Assembly: GCF_000733725.1 (NCBI RefSeq)
Contig: NZ_JMQM01000001.1
Location: forward strand, 2,356,001-2,420,000
Reading direction: 5' to 3'
Source: Nitratireductor basaltis
Lineage (GTDB): Bacteria; Pseudomonadota; Alphaproteobacteria; Rhizobiales; Rhizobiaceae
DNA length: 64,000 nt
The notes under the pieces were generated by a model. The model was not told where the DNA came from. It made no database searches and worked only from the letters and a program-made list of their open reading frames with translations. Positions 25,758 through 38,688 of the stretch are shown here, in pieces. Position 1 is the first letter of the stretch, and every line of letters starts with the position of its first letter. Made by a program: the position numbers and the translations under genes.

Positions 25758-26462
25758 ATGGCCGAAGAGCATCCTGAGCGTTCAACGGAGGCGTTTTTCG
25801 GTCGCCGTCGCGGCAAGCGTCTGCGCCCGCAGCAGAACGAGGCGCTGAACACAGCGCTCTCCCGGCTGAAGATCGACCTGACGTCCCGGCCTCCTGCCCG
25901 ACTGGAAGAGCTGTTTCCGGCAGCGGTGAAGAACGTGCGTCTGGAGATAGGGTTTGGTGGCGGCGAGCACCTGCTCAACGAGGTATCCCGTTATCCGGAC
26001 ACAGGTTTCATCGGTGTCGAGCCCTTCGTCAACGGCATGGCCAAGCTCGCTTCAGCCATTGAAGGCGAATTGCCACAAACGCTGCGCCTTTATGATGATG
26101 ACGCCACGCAGCTTCTCGACTGGCTTCCGGAGAATGCGATCAGCGGTATCGACCTGCTTTATCCCGATCCCTGGCCGAAGAAGAAGCATTGGAAGCGGCG
26201 CTTCGTGAGCGCGGTCAATCTGGATCGTTTTGCGCGCGTGATGAAGCCTGGCGCGCGTTTCCGCTTCGCCTCGGATATCGACACTTATGTGAACTGGACG
26301 TTGCAGCACTGCCGGCGGCATGATGCCTTCGAGTGGCAGGCGCAGAGCGCGGAGGACTGGCATACGCCCTACGAAGGCTGGCCTGGCACGCGCTATGAAG
26401 CAAAGGCGATCCGAGAAGGCCGGAGACCGGCCTATCTCACTTTCGTGCGCATCGGGAGTTAG
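25758..26462 (+). CDS. trmB: tRNA (guanine-N7-)-methyltransferase TrmB
   Basis: A 234-residue SAM-dependent methyltransferase that methylates G46 of tRNAs. Family marks are [12 protein letters not shown] near residue 60 (SAM binding), [12 protein letters not shown], the [17 protein letters not shown] core near 135, and the terminal [18 protein letters not shown] chose the ATG at 25758 over the GTG two codons upstream because GAGG is better spaced. It pairs with metK, the source of its cofactor, as in many rhizobia. Confidence 0.95.
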   Translation: MAEEHPERSTEAFFGRRRGKRLRPQQNEALNTALSRLKIDLTSRPPARLEELFPAAVKNVRLEIGFGGGEHLLNEVSRYPDTGFIGVEPFVNGMAKLASAIEGELPQTLRLYDDDATQLLDWLPENAISGIDLLYPDPWPKKKHWKRRFVSAVNLDRFARVMKPGARFRFASDIDTYVNWTLQHCRRHDAFEWQAQSAEDWHTPYEGWPGTRYEAKAIREGRRPAYLTFVRIGS

Positions 26463-26463
26463 G

Positions 26464-26501
26464 TTCGGCTCAAGTTCGGTGCCCCCCGCCCTTGAGCCGA
26501 A
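26464..26501. terminator. Convergent-gene hairpin between trmB and the 54-residue gene
   Basis: An 11-base-pair stem TTCGGCTCAAG / CTTGAGCCGAA between the two converging genes. There is no clear T-run on either side. Confidence 0.5.
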
Positions 26502-26510
26502 TACGACCGC

Positions 26511-26675
26511 TTAGTAGCGGTTGATCTGGCGAAACTGGTCCGGATCGATACCGAGACGGCTCAGATCGGAGCTGCGGGCAGGACGACGGTCACGGACAGC
26601 TGCCGAAACGGCCATTGCGCTGCCGACGAGATCGAAAAATCCACCGATACCAGAGAGTACCTTACGGGTGCGCAT
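26511..26675 (-). CDS. Conserved-looking 54-residue protein
   Basis: A short gene read from ATG at 26675, preceded by AAGGAAG at good spacing. The product begins RTRKVLSGIGGFFDLVG, is basic in the middle (RDRRPARSS) and ends LSRLGIDPDQFRQINRY. The ending recalls the C-terminal RxLGI/D-rich helix of DUF1127-type small proteins, though the family is not certain. A longer frame starting at 26804 lacks a ribosome binding site and looks non-coding. It is convergent with trmB and divergent from rimP. No function is assigned. Confidence 0.6.
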   Translation of the reverse strand: MRTRKVLSGIGGFFDLVGSAMAVSAAVRDRRPARSSDLSRLGIDPDQFRQINRY

Positions 26676-26820
26676 GGGTCTTCCTTCCAAGATTTGTGCG
26701 ATGCAACATAAATAGGCGCTGCAAGGCGTTTGCGGAACAGACAATGCTGCAAGCCACCCATGCGTTTGGTGCAATGCACAATGGAAAGCAATGACAATTT
26801 GCACCCTTCGGGCATCCCGC

Positions 26821-26849
26821 TTGAATTGCGCAGCCGGAAAGGGTATACA
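26821..26849 (+). promoter_or_regulatory. Promoter of the rimP-nusA-infB operon
   Basis: TTGAAT (26821-26826), 17 bases, TATACA (26844-26849), a strong sigma-70-type match for this GC-rich genome. Transcription should start near 26856, about 97 bases before rimP. Confidence 0.6.
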
Positions 26850-26876
26850 GGCCTCAAATTCTTGGTCTGCATGGCG

Positions 26877-26908
26877 AAGAGTGGGTCCGACCGGTCCCGC
26901 TCTTTTTT
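26877..26908 (+). terminator. Intrinsic terminator inside the rimP leader (attenuator)
   Basis: AGAGTGGG pairs with CCCGCTCT (26878-26885 with 26896-26903, one G-U pair), loop of about 10 bases, followed by TTTTTT. It lies 20-50 bases after the predicted rimP transcription start and before the gene. Enterobacteria have a comparable terminator-like hairpin in the rimP (nusA) leader; here it suggests attenuation of the whole operon, plausibly by NusA feedback. Confidence 0.75.
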
Positions 26909-26952
26909 GTTACCGGCAGGCCGCACACGCAAGTTCAGGGCCGGTACCGCAT

Positions 26953-27576
26953 ATGATCAACAAGCCAGTCGAAGACGATCGCATCATCAAGGAGACGGGA
27001 ACCGATGCCCGTGTCGCAGGCATCGTTCTTCCCGTGCTGCAGGCAATGAACTACCGGCTGGTGCGGGTGAAGCTGTCCACGCAGGATGAGCTGACACTGC
27101 AGATCATGGCCGAACGACCCGATGGATCCATGACGGTTGATGACTGCGAGGAAGTCAGCCGCGCGATCTCGCCGGTTCTCGACGTCGAGGACCCGATCGA
27201 CAGCGCCTACCAGCTGGAAATCTCGTCACCTGGAATTGACCGCCCGCTGGTCCGCGTTTCCGACTTCGAAGCGGCCATCGGCCACGAAGCGCGTATCGAG
27301 ACCGATATCCTCGTCGCCAATCGCAAGCGTTTCCGCGGTCCCATCGTGGCATGTGACGGCGAGAAGGTGACGATCGAGAACGAGAAGGCCGGCGAAGGCG
27401 AGGAAGCCCGCGTTGAGATCCCGTTCGACACGATCGCGGAAGCCAAGCTGATGCTGACAGACGCTCTCATCAAGGAAGCGCTGAAGCAGGACAAGGAAGA
27501 TCGCCGCCGGCGCAAGAAAGAGCGCCGCCGCGGCACGGACAATGATGCAGCCGGGACGGCTGAAGACGACAACTGA
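26953..27576 (+). CDS. rimP: Ribosome maturation factor RimP
   Basis: A 207-residue protein needed for 30S subunit assembly, recognised by [34 protein letters not shown] near residues 47-82 (shown here in part as [15 protein letters not shown]) and by [16 protein letters not shown]. The C-terminus carries a lysine/arginine-rich tail ([11 protein letters not shown]). I chose the ATG at 26953; the frame is open much further upstream but has no homology and crosses the attenuator. First gene of the rimP-nusA-ylxR-infB-rbfA-truB run. Confidence 0.93.
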   Translation: MINKPVEDDRIIKETGTDARVAGIVLPVLQAMNYRLVRVKLSTQDELTLQIMAERPDGSMTVDDCEEVSRAISPVLDVEDPIDSAYQLEISSPGIDRPLVRVSDFEAAIGHEARIETDILVANRKRFRGPIVACDGEKVTIENEKAGEGEEARVEIPFDTIAEAKLMLTDALIKEALKQDKEDRRRRKKERRRGTDNDAAGTAEDDN

Positions 27577-27625
27577 GTTTTGCGCCGGCTGAAGTCCGGC
27601 GGATACAAGCCCCAGGGAGACAGAC

Positions 27626-29263
27626 ATGGCAGTCAGTGCAAACAGGCTGGAGCTCTTGCAGATCGCCGACGCCGTGGCGCGCGAGAAGTCCATCGACAAG
27701 AAGATCGTGATCGCGGCCATGGCCGACGCGATCCAGAAGGCCGCGCGCTCGCGCTATGGTCAGGAGACCAATATTCGCGCCGACATCAATCCGCAGACCG
27801 GTGAGATGAAGCTGCAGCGCCTGATGGAAGTGGTCGAGACGGTCGAGGAACCGGCCCGCGAGATCGCTCTCAAGGATGCGCGCACCCGCAATCCGGACGC
27901 GCAGCCCGGCGACTTCCTCGCCGAGCAGCTTCCGCCCATGGATTTTGGCCGCATCGCGGCACAGTCGGCAAAGCAGGTCATCGTCCAGAAGGTGCGCGAA
28001 GCCGAGCGCGACCGTCAGTATGACGAATACAAGGACCGCATTGGCGAGATCGTCAACGGCACGGTCAAGCGCGTCGAATATGGCAATGTGATCGTCGATC
28101 TGGGTCGCGGTGAAGCGATCATTCGTCGCGATGAACTGATCCCGCGCGAAATCTTCAAATATGGCGACCGCGTTCGCGCCTATGTCTACGATGTTCGCCG
28201 CGAACAGCGTGGCCCGCAGATCTTCCTGTCGCGAACGCATCCGCAGTTCATGGCGAAGCTGTTCACCATGGAAGTGCCGGAAATCTATGACGGCATCATC
28301 GAGATCCGCTCGGTTGCCCGTGATCCGGGTTCGCGCGCCAAGATCGCAGTGATCAGCCACGATTCGTCCATTGACCCGGTCGGCGCCTGCGTAGGCATGC
28401 GCGGCAGCCGCGTCCAGGCGGTCGTCGGCGAGTTGCAGGGCGAGAAGATCGACATCATTCCGTGGAACGAGAATGCCGCGTCCTTCATCGTCAACGCGCT
28501 GCAGCCTGCAGAAGTCGCCAAGGTTGTTCTGGACGAGGATGCCGAGCGCATCGAGGTTGTCGTGCCCGACGATCAGCTTTCGCTGGCCATCGGCCGCCGC
28601 GGCCAGAATGTGCGCCTTGCCTCGCAGCTGACGGGCTGGGACATTGACATTCTGACGGAAGAGGAAGAATCCTCCCGCCGCCAGAAGGAGTTCACCGAGC
28701 GCTCCGGCCTCTTCATGGAAGCGCTCAATGTCGACGAGATGGTCGGTCAGGTGCTTGCTTCGGAAGGCTTCACCAGCGTCGAGGAACTGGCCTATGTCGA
28801 TGCCGACGAAATTTCGTCCATCGACGGCTTCGACGAGGACACGGCCGTCGAGCTACAGACCCGTGCGCGCGAATATCTCGAACGTATCGAGGCCGAGCAT
28901 GATGCCAAGCGCAGGGAACTGGGCGTCGAAGACGAACTGCGTGAGATCCCGGGCGTCACCACCGCGATGATGGTGGCCTTCGGCGAAGACGATGTGAAGA
29001 CCATCGAGGACTTCGCCGGCTACGCTGTCGATGACCTTGTTGGCTGGAAGGAGCGCAAGGACGGAGAGACGACCTTCAATGAAGGTGTTCTCTCTTCATT
29101 CGATGTCAGCCGCGCGGAAGCCGAACAGATGGTTGTTGCCGCACGCCTTCGCATGGGCTGGATCACGGAAGAGGATCTCGCTTCTGACGAAGAGGAAGTT
29201 GAGGCTGAAGGCGAAGACGTTGAGGCAACCGAAGCCCCTGCTGCAGATTCTGCGGAAGGCTGA
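27626..29263 (+). CDS. nusA: Transcription termination/antitermination factor NusA
   Basis: A 545-residue RNA-polymerase-associated factor. The N-terminal domain opens [20 protein letters not shown], an S1 domain lies near 135-200 ([20 protein letters not shown]), two KH domains follow ([14 protein letters not shown] near 252, [19 protein letters not shown] near 322), and helix-hairpin-helix repeats and an acidic tail end the protein, as in alphaproteobacterial NusA. AGGGAGA precedes the ATG. It lies 49 bases after rimP. Confidence 0.95.
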   Translation: MAVSANRLELLQIADAVAREKSIDKKIVIAAMADAIQKAARSRYGQETNIRADINPQTGEMKLQRLMEVVETVEEPAREIALKDARTRNPDAQPGDFLAEQLPPMDFGRIAAQSAKQVIVQKVREAERDRQYDEYKDRIGEIVNGTVKRVEYGNVIVDLGRGEAIIRRDELIPREIFKYGDRVRAYVYDVRREQRGPQIFLSRTHPQFMAKLFTMEVPEIYDGIIEIRSVARDPGSRAKIAVISHDSSIDPVGACVGMRGSRVQAVVGELQGEKIDIIPWNENAASFIVNALQPAEVAKVVLDEDAERIEVVVPDDQLSLAIGRRGQNVRLASQLTGWDIDILTEEEESSRRQKEFTERSGLFMEALNVDEMVGQVLASEGFTSVEELAYVDADEISSIDGFDEDTAVELQTRAREYLERIEAEHDAKRRELGVEDELREIPGVTTAMMVAFGEDDVKTIEDFAGYAVDDLVGWKERKDGETTFNEGVLSSFDVSRAEAEQMVVAARLRMGWITEEDLASDEEEVEAEGEDVEATEAPAADSAEG

Positions 29264-29289
29264 GGTGAAACAGTTTCGGAAGACAGGTC

Positions 29290-29937
29290 TTGCAGAACGC
29301 AATGAACGACCGCACATGTATTGTGACCCGGCAGAGCGACACGCCCGAGCGGCTTCTTCGCTTTGTCGAGGGGCCTGACGGCACGGTTGTTCCCGATCTC
29401 AAGCGTAATCTTCCGGGCCGCGGCTGCTGGGTGACACCGCGCCGCGATATTGTCGAGAAGGCAGTCGCGAAGAATCTTTTCGCACGGGGCCTGAAAGCGC
29501 CCGTGAAAGCGCCTTCAGACCTCGCCGAACAGGTCGATCGGCTATATGCTGCATCTGCTCTTGGTACGCTTGGCCTTGCGCGCAAGGCCGGTGCCGTGGC
29601 ATTGGGTGCGGCGAAAGTGGAAGCATCGGTCAGAAGCGGCAAGGCCGCTGGCGTCTTGCACGCGATCGAAGCTTCTCCGGATGGCATCCGCAAGATTGCG
29701 GCTGCAAGAAAATCAGTCGCCCATCTCGGTGGGCCGCAGGTTCCTGCGATCAGGCTCTTTTCCGAACAGGAAATGAGTTTGGCAATGGGGGCCACAAATG
29801 TGATACATGCAGCCGTGCTCGGTCAGGGACCGGGAGAGGCTGCACTTAAGCGCATCACTGCATTGGCGGCTTACAGGGGTATCGAACCCGAGCCGGCTTT
29901 GCCGGGCGCGGCGGGCGCCATAGAGGATACGGAATGA
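29290..29937 (+). CDS. YlxR (DUF448) plus L7Ae-like RNA-binding protein
   Basis: A 215-residue two-domain protein. The YlxR domain (residues 1-75) contains NDRTCIVTR and [17 protein letters not shown], and a C-terminal L7Ae/L30e-like part begins near residue 90 ([25 protein letters not shown]). This fusion is usual between nusA and infB in Hyphomicrobiales. A role in transcription/translation coupling or as an RNase P partner has been proposed for YlxR. The start is uncertain between TTG at 29290 and ATG at 29302. Its stop overlaps infB. Confidence 0.82.
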   Translation: MQNAMNDRTCIVTRQSDTPERLLRFVEGPDGTVVPDLKRNLPGRGCWVTPRRDIVEKAVAKNLFARGLKAPVKAPSDLAEQVDRLYAASALGTLGLARKAGAVALGAAKVEASVRSGKAAGVLHAIEASPDGIRKIAAARKSVAHLGGPQVPAIRLFSEQEMSLAMGATNVIHAAVLGQGPGEAALKRITALAAYRGIEPEPALPGAAGAIEDTE

Positions 29938-32528
29938 CGGATACGAAATCTGGTGACGACAAGACGCTGAGCGTCAATGCTAAGAAGACGCTGACGCTGA
30001 AACGGCCCGGCTCCGACCAGGGTACCGTGCGTCAGAATTTTTCGCATGGGCGCACCAAGGCTGTCGTCGTCGAGACGAAGAAGCGGAAATTCACGCGGCC
30101 CGATGAGCGCAGCGAAGCGCCGGCAGCGCCCGCGGCACCGAAGCCCCAGGCTGCAAAGCCTGCGCGTCCGGCTCCTGCTGCGCGTCCGGCTACACCCCAG
30201 CGCCCACGGCCACAGCAGCCACAGCGCTCCGGCGTTGTGCTGAACGAGCTTTCCCGCGACGAGATGGAAGCCCGCCGCCGCGCGCTCCAGGACTCCAAGG
30301 TTCGTGAAGCCGAAGAGCGCAAGCGCGCCGAGGAAGATGCCAAGCGCCGCGCGGTCGAGGAAGAGCAGCGCCGCAAGGAGCGTGAGGAATCCGCACGCCG
30401 TCAGGCAGAGGAAGAAGCTCGTCTGAAGGCGGAAGCCGAAGCCCGTGCCAAGGCCGAGGAAGAGGCACGCAAGCGTGCTCCGGAGCCTGAGCCGCAGCAG
30501 GCTCAGCCAACGCCGCCACCGGCAGATGATGATGATGATCGCAAGGGCCGCAGTGCAGGCCACGCGCCAAAGCGCGGCGCACCGGTCAAGCCGGAAGTTC
30601 CAACCCGTCCGGCTCCCAAGCCGAAAGGCGCCGATCAGCGCCGTCGCGGCAAGTTGACGCTGAACTCCGCGCTTTCGGATGACGATTCCCGCGGACGTTC
30701 GCTGTCGTCCATGCGCCGCCGGCAGGAGAAGTTCCGCCGGGCGCAGTCGCAGGAGCCGCGCGAGAAGATCGCTCGCGAAGTCGTTCTGCCAGAGACGATC
30801 ACCATTCAGGAGCTTGCCCAGCGCATGGCCGAGCGTGCCGTGGATGTCGTGAAATACTTCATGAAGCAGGGCCAGATGATGAAGCCCGGCGACGTGATTG
30901 ACGCGGATACGGCAGAGCTGGTCGCGGTCGAGTTCGGACACACGGTCAAGCGCGTCTCGGAATCCGATGTCGAGGAAGGTCTCTTCGACATTCAGGACAA
31001 CCCGGACGATCTGAAGCCGCGTCCGCCGGTCGTGACGATCATGGGTCACGTCGACCACGGCAAGACCTCGTTGCTGGACTCCATCCGCAAGGCCAATGTG
31101 GTCTCTGGTGAGGCTGGCGGCATCACGCAGCATATCGGTGCTTATCAGGTGGAGCAGGATGGCCAGACCATCACCTTCATCGATACGCCCGGCCACGCGG
31201 CCTTCACCGCCATGCGTGCCCGTGGTGCGCAGGCGACGGATATCGCGATCCTGGTTGTTGCGGCCGATGACAGCGTCATGCCGCAGACAATCGAGTCCAT
31301 CAATCACGCCAAGGCTGCGGGCGTGCCGATCATTGTTGCCATCAACAAGATCGACAAGCCCGAAGCCAATGCCCAGAAGGTCCGCACCGAACTCCTCCAG
31401 CACGAGGTTTTCGTGGAATCCATGGGTGGTGAGGTTCAGGATGTCGAGGTTTCCGCCATCAAGGGCACCAATCTCGACGCGCTTCTCGAAGCCATCATCC
31501 TTCAGGCCGAAATTCTCGAACTGAAGGCCAATCCGGACCGCACCGCGGAAGGCGTTGTCGTCGAAGCCAAGCTCGACAAGGGTCGTGGCTCGGTTGCCAC
31601 GGTGCTCGTTCAGGCCGGCACGCTCAAGACCGGTGACATCATCGTCGCCGGTAACGAGTGGGGCCGTGTGCGTGCGCTGGTCAACGAGCGGGGCCAGCAG
31701 CTCAAGGAAGCCGGTCCTTCAACGCCGGTCGAGATCCTTGGTCTTCAGGGCACGCCGCAGGCTGGTGATCGCTTCGCTGTCGTGGAGAACGAGGCCCAGG
31801 CACGCGAGATCTCCGAGTACCGCCAGCGTGTGGCTCGCGAAAAGGCTGTTGCCCGCCAGGCCGGCCAGCGCGGCTCGCTCGAACAGATGATGTCGCAGCT
31901 CCAGACCTCGGGTCTGAAAGAGTTCCCGCTCATCATTAAGGGCGATGTGCAGGGTTCGATCGAAGCCATCGTTGCAGCACTCGACAAGCTTGGCACCGAC
32001 GAGGTGCGTGCACGTGTCGTCCATTCGGGCGCAGGTGCCATCACCGAGAGCGACATCTCGCTTGCCGAGACTTCGGAAGCGGCCATCATCGGCTTCAATG
32101 TCCGTGCCAACAAGCAGGCCCGCGATGCGGCCGAACAGTCGGGCATCGAGATCAGGTACTACAACATCATCTATGACCTGATCGACGACATCAAAGCCGC
32201 CATGTCCGGCCTGCTTTCGCCGGAACGCCGCGAGACCTTCCTTGGCAATGCCGAGATCCTCGAGGTCTTCAACATCACGAAGGTCGGCAAGGTTGCCGGT
32301 TGCCGCGTGACCGAAGGCAAGGTCGAGCGTGGTGCAGGCGTACGCCTCATCCGCGACAACGTGGTCATCCACGAGGGCAAGCTGAAGACGCTCAAGCGCT
32401 TCAAGGACGAAGTGTCCGAGGTTTCGGGCGGTCAGGAATGCGGTATGGCCTTCGAGAACTACGAAGACATCCGCGCCGGGGACGTCATCGAAGCGTTCCG
32501 CGTGGAACACGTTCAGCGCACGCTCTGA
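29934..32528 (+). CDS. infB: Translation initiation factor IF-2
   Basis: An 864-residue GTPase that brings initiator tRNA to the 30S subunit. A long N-terminal region rich in Ala, Pro and charged helices (30-260, repeated [14 protein letters not shown]) precedes the conserved IF2_N domain ([18 protein letters not shown] near 287), the G domain (G1 [12 protein letters not shown] near 371, [17 protein letters not shown]) and the beta-barrel domains. The length agrees with rhizobial IF-2. Its ATG lies in the last codons of the ylxR gene. Confidence 0.95.
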   Translation: MTDTKSGDDKTLSVNAKKTLTLKRPGSDQGTVRQNFSHGRTKAVVVETKKRKFTRPDERSEAPAAPAAPKPQAAKPARPAPAARPATPQRPRPQQPQRSGVVLNELSRDEMEARRRALQDSKVREAEERKRAEEDAKRRAVEEEQRRKEREESARRQAEEEARLKAEAEARAKAEEEARKRAPEPEPQQAQPTPPPADDDDDRKGRSAGHAPKRGAPVKPEVPTRPAPKPKGADQRRRGKLTLNSALSDDDSRGRSLSSMRRRQEKFRRAQSQEPREKIAREVVLPETITIQELAQRMAERAVDVVKYFMKQGQMMKPGDVIDADTAELVAVEFGHTVKRVSESDVEEGLFDIQDNPDDLKPRPPVVTIMGHVDHGKTSLLDSIRKANVVSGEAGGITQHIGAYQVEQDGQTITFIDTPGHAAFTAMRARGAQATDIAILVVAADDSVMPQTIESINHAKAAGVPIIVAINKIDKPEANAQKVRTELLQHEVFVESMGGEVQDVEVSAIKGTNLDALLEAIILQAEILELKANPDRTAEGVVVEAKLDKGRGSVATVLVQAGTLKTGDIIVAGNEWGRVRALVNERGQQLKEAGPSTPVEILGLQGTPQAGDRFAVVENEAQAREISEYRQRVAREKAVARQAGQRGSLEQMMSQLQTSGLKEFPLIIKGDVQGSIEAIVAALDKLGTDEVRARVVHSGAGAITESDISLAETSEAAIIGFNVRANKQARDAAEQSGIEIRYYNIIYDLIDDIKAAMSGLLSPERRETFLGNAEILEVFNITKVGKVAGCRVTEGKVERGAGVRLIRDNVVIHEGKLKTLKRFKDEVSEVSGGQECGMAFENYEDIRAGDVIEAFRVEHVQRTL

Positions 32529-32594
32529 TCGGCTGATATTTGCGCCGGGTGGGTTCATCCGGCGTCCAATGCAGACTTGGCCGCAAGGCATGAA

Positions 32595-32618
32595 AAGGCG
32601 GGAAGAAATTCCCGCCTT
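32595..32618 (+). other. infB-rbfA intergenic hairpin with GAAA tetraloop
   Basis: A perfect 10-base-pair stem AAGGCGGGAA / TTCCCGCCTT closed by a GAAA tetraloop. No T-run follows. It may stabilise or process the mRNA between infB and rbfA. Confidence 0.6.
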
Positions 32619-32686
32619 CTGCAGATTGTGCAGCCTTGTCTGCGACGCTACTTGCACGAAAAACACAGGTTCAGGACCAGCTGACC

Positions 32687-33094
32687 ATGCCCTCCTCCGC
32701 ACCATCACAGCGCCAGCTGCGCGTCGGCGAACAGGCCCGACATGCACTCTCGGAAATGCTCCAGCGCGGCGAGATACTCGATCCTGCCATCGAGAATACC
32801 GTCATTTCGGTTTCCGAAGTCCGCATGTCACCGGATCTGAAGATCGCAACCGCCTATGTTGCTCCGCTCGGGCAGCAGGATGGCAAGGCTGTCGTTGATG
32901 CGCTCAACCGCAATGCCCGCTTCATTCGCGGTCGTGTCACCCCTGCCCTGCGGCAAATGAAATACATGCCGGAATTCCGTTTCCGGCTCGATACAAGCTT
33001 TGACAATTTCTCCAAGATCGACCGCCTGTTGCGCTCGCCGGAAGTGGCGCGCGACCTGGACGACGATGACAATGATGAGGGTCGGTCGGACTGA
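32687..33094 (+). CDS. rbfA: Ribosome-binding factor A
   Basis: A 135-residue KH-fold protein binding free 30S subunits for late 16S rRNA maturation and cold adaptation. The family pattern is seen in [20 protein letters not shown] (residues 10-29), [20 protein letters not shown] and [19 protein letters not shown] near 85-103. I chose the ATG at 32687; the frame is open upstream to 32636 without homology. Its stop codon overlaps the truB ATG (TGATG). Confidence 0.93.
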   Translation: MPSSAPSQRQLRVGEQARHALSEMLQRGEILDPAIENTVISVSEVRMSPDLKIATAYVAPLGQQDGKAVVDALNRNARFIRGRVTPALRQMKYMPEFRFRLDTSFDNFSKIDRLLRSPEVARDLDDDDNDEGRSD

Positions 33095-34032
33095 TGGCGC
33101 GACGCGGTAAGAAAAAGGGCCGGCCGATTTCCGGTTGGATAGTGCTCGACAAGCCGGTGAAATACGGCTCCACCGATGCTGTCTCCAAGGTCAAGTGGCT
33201 GTTCCAGGCGCAGAAGGCCGGCCATGCCGGTACGCTTGATCCGCTTGCTTCGGGAATGCTGCCCATCGCGCTTGGCGAGGCTACCAAGACCGTGCCGTTC
33301 GTCATGGAAGGCGCCAAGGTCTACCGCTTCACCGTCGCGTGGGGTGAGGAGCGGACCACCGACGATCTTGAAGGTCCCGTGGTGAAGACCTCCGACAAGC
33401 GCCCGAGCGTGGAAGAGATCGAGGCCGTTCTGCCGAAATATACCGGCCTCGTCATGCAGGTCCCGCCACAGTTTTCTGCCGTGAAGATCGGCGGCGAGCG
33501 CGCCTATGACCTTGCTCGCGAGGGCGAGGAAGTCGAGATTGCTGCGCGGGAAGTCGAGATTGGCCGCCTTGAGCTCATCAAGGCTGAGCCTGACCGCGCG
33601 GAATTCGAGATCGACTGCGGCAAGGGCACCTATGTGCGCTCGCTTGCCCGTGATATCGGGCGCGACCTTGGCTGCTATGGCCATATTGCCGAGCTGCGCC
33701 GGACGGAAGTCTACCCGTTTGAGCCTGCGCAGATGGTTTCGCTTGAAACCCTCATCGAAGCCGAAGAGGCCGCGGAAGACGAGAATGCGCGTTTCGAGGC
33801 CATCGACCCCTATGTCATGGACACGGCTGCGGCCCTTGGCGGCCTGCCGGAGATCCAGCTTAGCGACGACGCTGCCCACCGTATTCGCATGGGTAATCCC
33901 GTTATCGTTCGTGGGCGCGATGCCCCGGTCGAAGCGCCGGAAGCCTGGGCCAGCGCACGCGGGAAGCTTATTGCCATCGGCCTCGTGGAAGCGGGAATGT
34001 TCAAGCCGAAGCGGGTCTTTGCCGAAGGATGA
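33094..34032 (+). CDS. truB: tRNA pseudouridine(55) synthase TruB
   Basis: A 312-residue enzyme that makes pseudouridine 55 in the T-loop of all tRNAs. The N-terminal [14 protein letters not shown] and the catalytic-Asp motif [17 protein letters not shown] near residue 44 are clear, as is [17 protein letters not shown] near 178. The C-terminal region is normal for rhizobial TruB. It is coupled to rbfA by overlapping stop and start. Confidence 0.95.
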   Translation: MARRGKKKGRPISGWIVLDKPVKYGSTDAVSKVKWLFQAQKAGHAGTLDPLASGMLPIALGEATKTVPFVMEGAKVYRFTVAWGEERTTDDLEGPVVKTSDKRPSVEEIEAVLPKYTGLVMQVPPQFSAVKIGGERAYDLAREGEEVEIAAREVEIGRLELIKAEPDRAEFEIDCGKGTYVRSLARDIGRDLGCYGHIAELRRTEVYPFEPAQMVSLETLIEAEEAAEDENARFEAIDPYVMDTAAALGGLPEIQLSDDAAHRIRMGNPVIVRGRDAPVEAPEAWASARGKLIAIGLVEAGMFKPKRVFAEG

Positions 34033-34111
34033 ACCCGCTGATGCGCTCACATACTGAAAGATGCTTGCAACCCATCGGCAAGTTTAGCATTCAGTTGGAT
34101 ATGGCGACGCG

Positions 34112-35848
34112 GTGATCAGCAGGGGCGACGTGAAGACAAACAGTATGGGCCCCGAAAAGAACACGGGTGAAAAAGGCCGGTTTTGGTCGCTCGGCGGTCC
34201 AAAGCCAATCGGCATTTTCCTGTTCTTGCTGATTATCGTCACCATCATCCCCGCAATCGCCATCTCCACCGTTTTGCTCCATCGCAACGACATGGCGCAG
34301 CGCGAGGTGGTCAACACGCTTGCGGAAGCCATGGCCGGCTCCATCGCAGAGGCCGTCGACCGCGAGCTGTCGGGCATGATGACGACGCTGCGTGTGCTTT
34401 CCACTTCGCCGGCATTGGCGGAAGAAGATTACGAGGATTTCTACGAACGTGCGCGTTCCGCACTCGCGGGGACCGGCACCTATCTCATTCTCTTGAACCC
34501 GGAAATGGGTCAGATCATCAACACCCGCGTCCCGTACGGCACCGAACTAGGCCCTACTTCGCACCCGCAAAGCGCGAGGGAGGCATTGGAGAACCGTACC
34601 GGCACGATTTCCGGCGCCTTTTTCGGCAAGACCTCGGGCAAGTGGGTCTTCAATGTCGTGCTGCCCTACATTCCCGAACAAGGGAGGGAGGAGAAGGTCC
34701 TCATCATGACGCGTGATGCGGAGTCTCTGGCCGATTCTCTCTCACAGCAGATGTTGCGGGGCGGCTGGAATGCGTCCCTGGTGGACGCCGACGGCATCGT
34801 TCTTGCCTCTTCCTTCATGACCTCGAATATCGGCCAACCGTTTTTCCTCGAATTGCCGCCGGACAGTGGCGCGCCGATGACCGTTTTTCCCCGTGAGGGA
34901 AACGAGGTCACGTCCCACGTCGCCATCGTGGACGAATCCAACTATTCGGGCTGGCGCGTGGTGGTCTGGGCCTCGACCGCAACGATAGAGGAGCCGGTGC
35001 GGCAATCCCTGCGCATGCTCTTCATCGCGAATTTCGTCACGATCGCCATCGGCTTTGGCGCGGCGTGGCTTCTGGGCCGCCAGATCGCCGGCCCGGTGCG
35101 CAAGCTAGCGCGCGATGCAAGACGCCTTGGCACCGGCGAACCGGTTGAAGCGGTCGCCTACCCGATTGCGGAAGTCGCGACCGTTTCGACGGCACTTGCC
35201 GAAGCCGCGCGCGACCGCAAGAAGGCCGAGAACGATATTCGTCTGTTGATGCGGGAGGTGGCGCACCGCTCCAAGAACCAGCTCACGGTCGTATCTTCGA
35301 TGGCCAAGCAGACGGCGCGCAGTGCGCGCACCCTCAAGGGCTTTCAGGACGCTTTCCAGAAGCGTCTGTTCGGGCTTGCCCGCTCTACCGACCTGCTCAT
35401 TGCAGGCGGCGCGGCGGGCGTAGAGCTGCGCGAGCTGCTCCTGGCGCAGATCGAGCCATTCCGCCCGGTAAACGAGAAGCAGCTTTCCGTCTCAGGCCCT
35501 GCGTTCCGCCTCAGCAATCAGGCTGCCCAAACCATAGGCCTGGCCGCGCATGAACTTTCCACGAATGCTTCGAAATACGGAGCCTTCGCTTCTCCCGAAG
35601 GCAAGCTCTCACTATCCTGGACCGTCGATGACGAGTATCTGACGATCAACTGGAGGGAACAGGGGCTTTCACTGCGTCGCAGGCCCACGAGGCGCGGTTT
35701 CGGGACGGAGATCATCGAGCGCATGGTGGGCGGTACGCTGGATGCCGAAATCACCCGAAATTTCCATAGCACGGGTCTCGAATGCATCTTCAAGATCCCG
35801 CTGGAGCGGGTGCGCGCGGAAAGAACCGCGGGTGTCGGCCCCTTTTAA
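34112..35848 (+). CDS. HWE-family sensor histidine kinase
   Basis: A 578-residue membrane kinase: a first membrane segment (residues 33-52), a periplasmic sensor of dCache type (about 53-295), a second segment (302-320), HAMP (321-373), and a kinase core. The phospho-acceptor is in MREVAHRSKNQ near residue 384, with the HWE hallmarks AHELSTNASKYGA (N-box), NWREQG and RRGFGTEIIERMV. HWE kinases in alphaproteobacteria often feed the general stress or light responses and usually phosphorylate unlinked single-domain regulators; none is encoded here. The start is uncertain between GTG 34112 and ATG 34145. It separates truB from rpsO. Confidence 0.88.
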   Translation: MISRGDVKTNSMGPEKNTGEKGRFWSLGGPKPIGIFLFLLIIVTIIPAIAISTVLLHRNDMAQREVVNTLAEAMAGSIAEAVDRELSGMMTTLRVLSTSPALAEEDYEDFYERARSALAGTGTYLILLNPEMGQIINTRVPYGTELGPTSHPQSAREALENRTGTISGAFFGKTSGKWVFNVVLPYIPEQGREEKVLIMTRDAESLADSLSQQMLRGGWNASLVDADGIVLASSFMTSNIGQPFFLELPPDSGAPMTVFPREGNEVTSHVAIVDESNYSGWRVVVWASTATIEEPVRQSLRMLFIANFVTIAIGFGAAWLLGRQIAGPVRKLARDARRLGTGEPVEAVAYPIAEVATVSTALAEAARDRKKAENDIRLLMREVAHRSKNQLTVVSSMAKQTARSARTLKGFQDAFQKRLFGLARSTDLLIAGGAAGVELRELLLAQIEPFRPVNEKQLSVSGPAFRLSNQAAQTIGLAAHELSTNASKYGAFASPEGKLSLSWTVDDEYLTINWREQGLSLRRRPTRRGFGTEIIERMVGGTLDAEITRNFHSTGLECIFKIPLERVRAERTAGVGPF

Positions 35849-35980
35849 CTGGCAATTTCAGGCATAATCGCTTATATGCGCGGCATCGTGGAGGCAGACC
35901 TCCTGCGATTGAATGGCCCTTGCTGGACGACATCCCGGCTATGGGCGACGACCAACTCCTCCCATCAGAAAGGAAACACG

Positions 35981-36250
35981 ATGTCGATTACTGCCGAGCG
36001 CAAGCAGGAACTGCTCAAGGAATACGCTACCGCTGAGGGCGATACCGGTTCTCCGGAAGTCCAGGTTGCGATCCTTACAGAGCGCATTGTGAACCTGACC
36101 GAGCACTTCAAGGACCACAAGAAGGACAACCACTCCCGTCGTGGCCTCCTGAAGCTCGTCTCGCAGCGCCGCCGTCTTCTTGACTATGTCAAGAACAAGG
36201 ACGAGCAGCGCTATCGTACGCTGATCGAGCGTCTCGGTCTGCGTCGCTAA
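35981..36250 (+). CDS. rpsO: 30S ribosomal protein S15
   Basis: An 89-residue ribosomal protein that binds the 16S central domain. It has the typical [16 protein letters not shown] near residues 20-35 and [20 protein letters not shown]. The ATG at 35981 follows AAGGAAAC. The 132-base leader after the kinase gene probably carries its promoter and, as in other bacteria, may bind S15 for autoregulation; a short GGAGG/CCTCC hairpin is visible in it. Confidence 0.96.
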   Translation: MSITAERKQELLKEYATAEGDTGSPEVQVAILTERIVNLTEHFKDHKKDNHSRRGLLKLVSQRRRLLDYVKNKDEQRYRTLIERLGLRR

Positions 36251-36258
36251 AGGATGCT

Positions 36259-36290
36259 GCTGGCGGCTTTCCTTCAGGAGAGCCGCCAGC
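36259..36290 (+). other. rpsO-pnp intergenic hairpin
   Basis: A 10-base-pair stem GCTGGCGGCT / AGCCGCCAGC with a 12-base loop directly after rpsO. It lacks a T-run. In enterobacteria the rpsO-pnp interval holds a terminator and RNase III sites that control pnp; this hairpin is at the same place. Confidence 0.55.
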
Positions 36291-36517
36291 GCCCCTACCT
36301 CGCTTCATGCGGGGCAACCCGCCTTGCCGGATATGGTGTCCGCCAGGGCTTGACCGGACAGGTCATGGGGCAGGATTGCCGGATGCTTGTGCCGCCAGAC
36401 GGGCGGCATTTTCTTCAAGCTTCCCGTTGTCTTGCCCGTGGCTCGTTCGAAACGGAAGCAACTGGCCTGATGACCCCGCAGATGCTGCGCGGGTGCAGAA
36501 GGCATTAAGGACAAGAC

Positions 36518-38665
<2,148 letters not shown>

Positions 38666-38688
38666 TCCTTTCCTTCTGACCGAAGATC

